NCBI GenBank assembly: GCA_014381385.1
Contig: JACNLR010000057.1
Location: 1-10,630 of the forward strand
DNA length: 10,630 bases
From: Planctomycetota bacterium
GTDB lineage: Bacteria; Planctomycetota; Phycisphaerae; Phycisphaerales; SM1A02
Direction of reading: 5' to 3'
Below the pieces are notes generated by a model. The model was not told the DNA's origin. It was given only the letters and a program-made list of their open reading frames with translations, and did no database searches. The translations under genes were made by a program, and so were the position numbers. The stretch's first letter is position 1, and the number at the start of each line of letters is the position of its first letter. This document shows positions 6,831-10,630 of the stretch, in pieces.

Positions 6831-8617
6831 CACCGTTCCCCTTGTATTTTCGCGGCTTGGGCTTGAGCCTTTCGCGCAGCTTCATGGTCACCAAATGCAT
6901 CAAGTGAGCGAGACAGTAACATCCAAGGTATTGGGTCACCAGAAAACGAATCAGTCATTTGTGTTGCAAGAACGACAGCGTTCTCGACATTTCCAAACTC
7001 AATTTCAAGCAACACTAGTTGAATTTGTAAACGGATTGCTTCTGGGTTATTTTTAACTGAGTCTTTCGATGCGACGATTGCTTGTTCGTACATGCCATCT
7101 CGCTTCAACCAACCGACATAATCTTCCCAAACGAGTTGCCACTGGTTATTTTCTTCAAGGTTCGTGGTGTAAAATGAAACGAGTTCATTTGTTTGTTTGT
7201 GGTACTGCATCACTTTTCCGAGCAACATTGTGACGCGCTCATCAGATCCAACATGTTCGTCAATGCGCCAGAGCAATCGCTCTGCTTCGCGAAAATTACT
7301 TCCTGCTTTATGAATTTTCGCCATCGCCATGTCGACATTTGGATTGCTTGATAAACCAACTCCTCCATCTGTAATTGGTCCAGACAATTTGTAGTAGTGC
7401 AATGCGCGGTCAGTATCATCATTCGCAAGTGCTACATGACCCATAAATGCAAACGAGCCTACTAATGCGCTTTGCAAAGTAAATACAAGACAGAGCGATG
7501 AAACGAGTAAAAACAGTACGCCCGCTGGCTTCGTCTTGCCATGAAATCGTAGTTGTGTTTTATGAAAAGAAACATTCGCAGAAGTCAACACGCGTATGCC
7601 TTTCCAAACAATCCACGTTCCGACAAGCGACATTCCCACTGCCATTAGCATTGGAACTGAGGCATACAAACCACGGAATGCAAAGAAGCCAAAAATAAAA
7701 AATACTGACACAAATACTTCCCCGCCTATCGACAAGTCGTATGATCTCTTTTTCGTTCGTTTTCCAAAAGCGGTAGTTCCAAATCCGACTGAGAGTGCGT
7801 CATTTGGGCATGCATCGATGCAGTCCATAATTTTCATGCAGCCGCTATCAATAACCATCTTGTACAAGTTGACTTCCTCGTGCACGCGGACATTCGAAGT
7901 ACAGGCTGCAGTACACGCGCCGCATTGTTGGCAATCATCATTTACGCGTACTCGCATAGGCGATATGGCATCAAGTGGCTTAAAGAAGCCGCCGTACGGA
8001 CAACCGTACGTACAAAAACCTTTTGCACCAAGAACATATACCGTTGCAAAACCACAAATGAAAAGGAACAGAGCTCCAACGAGTGGCGGGGCAAAGGAAC
8101 TCCAATAATCCTCAGTCAATAGATGTGTTGTAATGCCAGGCCAGCGAAGTTCTGGTTGTAGCCACGGAGCAAGCGCAATTCGATAAAACAGTGGCCAAAC
8201 ATACATATACACCGCCAAGCCAAACGGGAACCACATAAGCCAACGCGCACGAAATGGCTTTGGACGAACTCGTACCTTACGCATCATCCATAAGCAACAA
8301 TCTTGGAGAAGGACTATATGACAACCCCACCCACAGAACCACCTCCCAAAAATATAAGTCGAAAGGAGTGAAAGTGCAAAGAAAATTGCGCCAGCATTAA
8401 TGACCCCATTTTTAACAAACTCCATCCCCTCTGATGGTTCAATTGGAGTAAGAGTTAGTCCACCGAACCAGCCGTATTTTTTACCGAGAATCCAAACCAG
8501 AATATGTACAATAATGAGTGCTTGCACAGAAATAAGCACAATCCATCTCGTGGTGTTGTGTTTCCGCTTTTGGAGTACTGGAAGTTCGATATTCTGACTT
8601 GTTTTTGTAACCGTCAC
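6830..8617 (-). CDS. Membrane polyferredoxin (NapH/NosR/CcoG-like 4Fe-4S protein) with C-terminal TPR-like domain
   Basis: The 595-residue product combines a membrane iron-sulfur core with a C-terminal repeat domain. Hydrophobic segments lie near 24-44, 72-90, 126-148, 176-197, 298-318, 320-340 and 365-390. Paired cysteine motifs follow TM2 (FCGWGC, C95/C99) and TM4 (CTYGCPYGG, C202/C206), as in NosR/NapH-type proteins. Next is a ferredoxin site C229-x2-C232-x2-C235-x3-C239. A second site reads C260-x5-C266-x3-C270-P, with isoleucine 263 where the second cysteine belongs. Residues about 395-595 form alpha-helical pairs resembling TPRs (DDTDRALHYYKLS, NFREAERLLWRID, MYEQAIVASKDS, DHEAARKAQAQAA). 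Basic residues place the clusters in the cytoplasm, and seven membrane passes would put the tail outside. Such proteins move electrons or help assemble metallo-oxidoreductases; the partner is not visible here. The start is GTG at 8617 with a weak GAG ribosome site 7 nt upstream. It lies 63 nt after the sigma factor gene, and an inverted repeat precedes it. Confidence 0.87.
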   Translation of the reverse strand: MTVTKTSQNIELPVLQKRKHNTTRWIVLISVQALIIVHILVWILGKKYGWFGGLTLTPIEPSEGMEFVKNGVINAGAIFFALSLLSTYIFGRWFCGWGCHIVLLQDCCLWMMRKVRVRPKPFRARWLMWFPFGLAVYMYVWPLFYRIALAPWLQPELRWPGITTHLLTEDYWSSFAPPLVGALFLFICGFATVYVLGAKGFCTYGCPYGGFFKPLDAISPMRVRVNDDCQQCGACTAACTSNVRVHEEVNLYKMVIDSGCMKIMDCIDACPNDALSVGFGTTAFGKRTKKRSYDLSIGGEVFVSVFFIFGFFAFRGLYASVPMLMAVGMSLVGTWIVWKGIRVLTSANVSFHKTQLRFHGKTKPAGVLFLLVSSLCLVFTLQSALVGSFAFMGHVALANDDTDRALHYYKLSGPITDGGVGLSSNPNVDMAMAKIHKAGSNFREAERLLWRIDEHVGSDERVTMLLGKVMQYHKQTNELVSFYTTNLEENNQWQLVWEDYVGWLKRDGMYEQAIVASKDSVKNNPEAIRLQIQLVLLEIEFGNVENAVVLATQMTDSFSGDPIPWMLLSRSLDAFGDHEAARKAQAQAAKIQGER

Positions 8618-8631
8618 AGTGTTACTCTAAC

Positions 8632-8674
8632 GGTTAATTAACCCGTGGTTAATTAATTCTAAGAATTATCTTAG
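8632..8674. promoter_or_regulatory. Cluster of nested inverted repeats upstream of the membrane ferredoxin gene
   Basis: In the 63-bp gap between the sigma factor stop and the GTG at 8617, TTAATTAACC (8634-8643) and its perfect reverse complement (8647-8656) are separated by CGT. The left arm is also part of the perfect palindrome GGTTAATTAACC (8632-8643). Next to it are AATTCTAAGAATT (8655-8667) and the hairpin CTAAGA-ATTA-TCTTAG (8659-8674). The main repeat ends 17 nt before the start codon, where an operator overlapping a promoter would sit. The arms are AT-rich and no T-run follows in the direction of transcription, so a terminator for the sigma gene is less likely. A minus-strand TTGTCG followed 17 nt later by ATTAAT is a weak promoter candidate. 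Operator function is inferred. Confidence 0.5.
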
Positions 8675-8680
8675 CGACAA

Positions 8681-9640
8681 TCATCCCACCATCAAATCGA
8701 GCGGTAATTGGTGCTCGAGGACTTCACGGATTTTTCGTAGTGCACGAATTTGTATTTGACGTACTCGTTCTTTAGAAATTCCAAGCATTTCCCCAGCTTT
8801 CTCGAGCGTAAGCTTCGGTGGATTTTGACCTGCGAACAACCCAAAGCGGTAACGAAGGACTTCTTTTTCAACTTCAGTTAATTGCACCTCGTCACTACGA
8901 ACAGCTTCCCGAATCGCATGCAAATGTTCTGGACCCACAATTTCATCGTCTCGAATATGGTGTGGTTCTCGATCTGGGTCAAACTCAAACGGCACATTGT
9001 TTTTATGTTTGAGTTGCTTCCTACCAAATCGATTAAAAGCGGTTGTTAGCGCCCTGCAAGCGTACGTCGAGAACTTAAATCCAAGTTCACAATCAAAACG
9101 GTCTACGGCTCTAAGTAAAGCAACATTCCCTTCAGCAACAAGGTCAGCATACTCACCAGTCGCCCAACTTCGTTTTGCCATCGCAAGAACGAGTGCAAGA
9201 TTGCACTCTACGATGTGGTCACGTCGTTCAATCAAAATGGTATACCAGCGAACAAGATTATCCAGATTGTTGTCTTTTGGTTTCTTTGCTCTACTTACTC
9301 TGTCTTGCAGCGCGCGAAGTTTCATTCGGGCGTAGTTGTACTGTCGAAACAGAATTGCTTCTTCCTTGCGTGTAAGCAATCGTGCGTCACCTGATTTGGG
9401 AGGCAAAGCTCTGTCAATCGCGGGACAATACCAAGAGACAGAAAGTCGAGGAATAGCAGAAGGAATATCAAAGATAAGCTCCTCTGCATTTTTTTTCTTA
9501 AAAACAGGGGAGGCAACAACGATAACCGGCTCAGTGAGTGCCCGATCGATGTGGTCTTTTTCGATGCTCGTTCGGCGCCTGCTTCTTGTGGAGCCACTAC
9601 TACGAGTTGCTCGTTTGGATTGCCTTTTTGGTTTCGGCAT
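8681..9640 (-). CDS. Sigma-70 family RNA polymerase sigma factor (divergent, planctomycete-type)
   Basis: The 319-residue protein directs RNA polymerase to promoters. Residues 1-30 are strongly basic (Lys/Arg/Ser-rich). A region 1.2-like block starts at RLLTRKEEAILFRQYN (87-102). Region 2 covers about 138-212, with ERRDHIVECNLALVLAMAK, EYADLVAEGNVALLRAVDRFD and GFKFSTYACRALTTAFNRFGRKQ. Region 4 covers about 253-310, with LTEVEKEVLRYRFGL and the helix-turn-helix TLEKAGEMLGISKERVRQIQIRALRKI. The distance between regions 2 and 4 is only about 40 residues, so region 3 is mostly missing. The paired tryptophans of RpoD region 2.3 are replaced by Cys-Arg, so this is not the primary sigma factor. The ATG at 9640 has no strong ribosome site; AAGGGG lies about 15 nt upstream. 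It follows ndk by 168 nt and precedes the membrane ferredoxin gene. No anti-sigma gene is adjacent. The promoters it reads are unknown. Confidence 0.9.
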   Translation of the reverse strand: MPKPKRQSKRATRSSGSTRSRRRTSIEKDHIDRALTEPVIVVASPVFKKKNAEELIFDIPSAIPRLSVSWYCPAIDRALPPKSGDARLLTRKEEAILFRQYNYARMKLRALQDRVSRAKKPKDNNLDNLVRWYTILIERRDHIVECNLALVLAMAKRSWATGEYADLVAEGNVALLRAVDRFDCELGFKFSTYACRALTTAFNRFGRKQLKHKNNVPFEFDPDREPHHIRDDEIVGPEHLHAIREAVRSDEVQLTEVEKEVLRYRFGLFAGQNPPKLTLEKAGEMLGISKERVRQIQIRALRKIREVLEHQLPLDLMVG

Positions 9641-9808
9641 GTTTCAGATGTAACCCCTTGTAAAAAAGAAATGACCGTAAAAAAGTACGTACGGCACCCC
9701 CTACTACGCACCTTGTTTGGAAATGCGAAGCGAATTTTCAGTTTTTTTTACTTTTATTGAAAGTATTTAGCCAAAACCAAGTTATTGGGGCTAAAAAGTC
9801 ACTTTGGC
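9641..9808. other. Intergenic region between ndk and the sigma factor gene
   Basis: No gene is seen in these 168 nt. Close to the ndk stop, TTAGCC (9767-9772) pairs with GGCTAA (9789-9794), with CCAA and TTGG available for an inner stem. This is a possible but weak terminator for ndk on the minus strand, because no clean T-run follows. Near the sigma gene, CCGTA (9675-9679) and TACGG (9690-9694) form an inverted repeat that includes the palindrome GTACGTAC (9685-9692), about 45 nt before the ATG. A-runs and T-runs at 9661-9684 and 9741-9755 make the stretch AT-rich. No convincing promoter was found for the sigma gene. Confidence 0.35.
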
Positions 9809-10285
9809 TTATTCGGGTTCGTCGCCTGAAAGGTCGTACACCCAGCCTTCGCTGGCTCGATTCCAAGAAATAATCTCTCCTTCGGTGAAGAAAAGCCCGA
9901 GTTCCTTAGTTGCTGCTTCTGTACTATCCGAACCGTGCACCAAGTTGAAACTGTTTGATACGCCAAAATCTCCACGAATTGTGCCCGCGTCTGCTTGTGA
10001 GCCGAACGTTGCGCCCATCATAGACCTGCAAATTGCAATCGCACCAACTCCTTCAAGTGCCATCACAAGCACGGGTGAACTGGTCATAAAGTTGACCAAT
10101 CCAGCGTAAAACGGCCTTTCCTTATGGTCGCAATAGTGTGTAGCTGCAAGTTCTTGCGAGATTTGCATGAATTTGGCGCCGACAACTTTGAGGCCCTTTT
10201 CTTCAAATCGTGACAAGATTTTGCCCATAAGACCTCGCTGTACTGCGTCTGGTTTCAAGATGATTAATGTTTGTTCCATGCCCAT
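9809..10285 (-). CDS. ndk: Nucleoside diphosphate kinase
   Basis: Ndk moves the gamma phosphate of a nucleoside triphosphate to any nucleoside diphosphate through a phosphohistidine, balancing NTP and dNTP pools in the cytoplasm. The 158-residue product is close to the usual 140-155. It opens EQTLIILKPDAVQRGLMGKIL (K11 and P12 are part of the conserved LIKPD motif). It then has HYCDHKERPFYAGLVNFMTSSPVLVMALEG, AGTIRGDFG (100-108) and the active-site signature NLVHGSDS with H117 as the phosphorylated residue. The usual NP in the GATNP motif is FG here (GATFG). It ends LFFTEGEIISWNRASEGWVYDL plus a short acidic tail. The ATG at 10285 is chosen because AAGGA lies 9 nt upstream; ATGs at 10279 and 10309 are also in frame. 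That ribosome site is one arm of an inverted repeat. The gene is divergent from topoisomerase VI subunit B. Confidence 0.95.
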   Translation of the reverse strand: MGMEQTLIILKPDAVQRGLMGKILSRFEEKGLKVVGAKFMQISQELAATHYCDHKERPFYAGLVNFMTSSPVLVMALEGVGAIAICRSMMGATFGSQADAGTIRGDFGVSNSFNLVHGSDSTEAATKELGLFFTEGEIISWNRASEGWVYDLSGDEPE

Positions 10286-10290
10286 GGTTA

Positions 10291-10338
10291 GGTATCCTTT
10301 ATGTATCAAAAAGTCTGGGTAAGATTGACAAGGATACC
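10291..10338 (-). promoter_or_regulatory. Inverted repeat that includes the ndk ribosome binding site
   Basis: GGTATCCTT (10291-10299) and AAGGATACC (10330-10338) are perfect 9-bp arms separated by 30 nt. On the ndk transcript the upstream arm reads GGTATCCTT and the downstream arm reads AAGGATACC. The downstream arm carries the AAGGA ribosome site 5 nt before the ATG at 10285, after TACC TAACC. If the leader begins upstream of 10338, pairing would hide the ribosome site. It could also be a two-site DNA operator. A minus-strand TTGTCA at 10331-10326 inside the repeat is an alternative -35, which would place the start inside the loop and exclude the hairpin. Confidence 0.35.
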
Positions 10339-10394
10339 AAAAATGGCGATTTTTCGCCCCCCTTGGCAGTAAGTTTCGGTATTCTGCAACGAAT

Positions 10395-10432
10395 CGAGTA
10401 TGGATACTCGGTAGTAACGCGTGATTTCACGC
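10395..10432. promoter_or_regulatory. Two adjacent short palindromes before the topoisomerase VI subunit B start
   Basis: CGAGTAT-GG-ATACTCG (10395-10410) has perfect 7-bp arms around 2 nt. GCGTGA-TT-TCACGC (10419-10432) has perfect 6-bp arms around 2 nt and ends one base before the ATG at 10434. They are candidate operators or, for the second, an RNA hairpin at the start codon. TTGACA at 10325-10330 with GATTTT 17 nt later is a weak upstream promoter candidate. The rest of the 10286-10433 gap holds no gene. Confidence 0.4.
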
Positions 10433-10433
10433 C

Positions 10434-10630
10434 ATGGAAGGCCCTTCTCTTTTAGCACGCACTATGCCAAAAACCAAAACGCCCAAAAAGAAAAAAACTC
10501 GCTCGAACGCCACCGCTGAAACTATGGCGGCTGGACAAAGAGATATCTCGGTCAGCGAATTCTTCGCCAAGAACCGCCACCTTCTTGGCTTTGACAATCC
10601 TCGCACGGCCATGCGTACTGCAATCCAAGA
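10434..10630 (+). CDS. top6B: DNA topoisomerase VI subunit B, N-terminus (cut by window edge)
   Basis: Topo VI is a type IIB topoisomerase. Subunit B carries the GHKL ATPase that drives strand passage by the Spo11-like A subunit. Only the first 65 codons are present. After a basic, low-complexity leader (KTKTPKKKKTR at 14-23), the sequence DISVSEFFAKNRHLLGFDN (37-55) followed by PRTAMRTAIQ is the characteristic opening of the subunit B ATPase domain. The Asn of the ATP site in the EAVDNxLDA motif would come just after the window edge. The frame is closed by a TGA at 10422, so the ATG at 10434 is the earliest start. ATGs at 10464 and 10524 are alternatives, the last of which begins right before the conserved block. 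No clear ribosome site precedes any of them. The gene is divergent from ndk. Topo VI is mainly archaeal and plant, with scattered bacterial cases including planctomycetes. The call rests on a short but distinctive segment. Confidence 0.8.
   Translation, partial: MEGPSLLARTMPKTKTPKKKKTRSNATAETMAAGQRDISVSEFFAKNRHLLGFDNPRTAMRTAIQ

Noticed and set aside
7596..8108. Plus-strand open frame of 170 codons inside the membrane ferredoxin gene
   Set aside because: It is antisense to the cysteine-cluster region, which has clear family motifs on the minus strand.
701..10338. Shared 8-mer AGGATACC near tatC and ndk starts, considered as a regulon motif
   Set aside because: The same 8-mer also occurs inside the tatC coding region at 980-987, so it is not specific to control regions.

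Overview
The window is a gene-dense piece of chromosome with a moderate GC content and short intergenic gaps. It carries ten coding regions, eight complete and two cut by the window edges. No rRNA, tRNA, CRISPR array, insertion sequence or phage gene is visible. The mix of genes points to a planctomycete, most likely of the Phycisphaerae: a bacterial TatC, TadA, MetK, RsmB and Ndk set beside the start of a DNA topoisomerase VI B subunit, a TruD pseudouridine synthase, a DUF151 bifunctional-nuclease-type protein, a lineage-type sigma-70 factor and a large membrane ferredoxin fused to a TPR-like domain. The phylum is inferred from gene content and not from a marker alignment.

Layout. Positions 1-656 (minus) hold the N-terminal two thirds of a J-domain co-chaperone without a zinc finger. 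It is divergent from tatC (722-1693, plus), which overlaps tadA (1683-2135). tadA ends tail to tail with truD (2127-3338, minus), and truD starts inside the 3' end of a DUF151 gene (3271-3720, minus). The DUF151 gene is divergent from metK (3793-4995, plus). metK is followed 3 nt later by rsmB (4999-6291), and then by a PTS IIA-type gene (6338-6805) that has its own promoter-like sequence. The PTS gene converges on a minus-strand run whose order in the direction of transcription is ndk (10285-9809), a sigma-70 family factor (9640-8681) and the membrane iron-sulfur protein (8617-6830). Divergent from ndk, topoisomerase VI subunit B starts at 10434 and runs off the right edge.

How the genes fit together. 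Three genes modify RNA: tadA makes wobble inosine, truD makes tRNA pseudouridine and rsmB makes 16S rRNA m5C. metK supplies the S-adenosylmethionine that RsmB uses, which fits their tight coupling. TatC exports folded, often cofactor-bearing proteins. The polyferredoxin-type membrane protein probably moves electrons or helps metallo-enzyme maturation across the same membrane. The remaining genes are housekeeping or regulatory: Ndk, the sigma factor, the PTS regulator and Topo VI.

The window contains no obvious defence or mobile system. The points most worth a second look are: (a) the membrane ferredoxin with a lost cluster cysteine, a predicted extracytoplasmic TPR-like tail and a strong inverted repeat in front of its start; (b) bacterial topoisomerase VI behind two short palindromes; (c) an inverted repeat that would mask the ndk ribosome binding site; (d) a TatC with about 65 extra residues in a periplasmic loop; (e) an unusual sigma factor; and (f) perfect palindromes at several of the divergent start regions.
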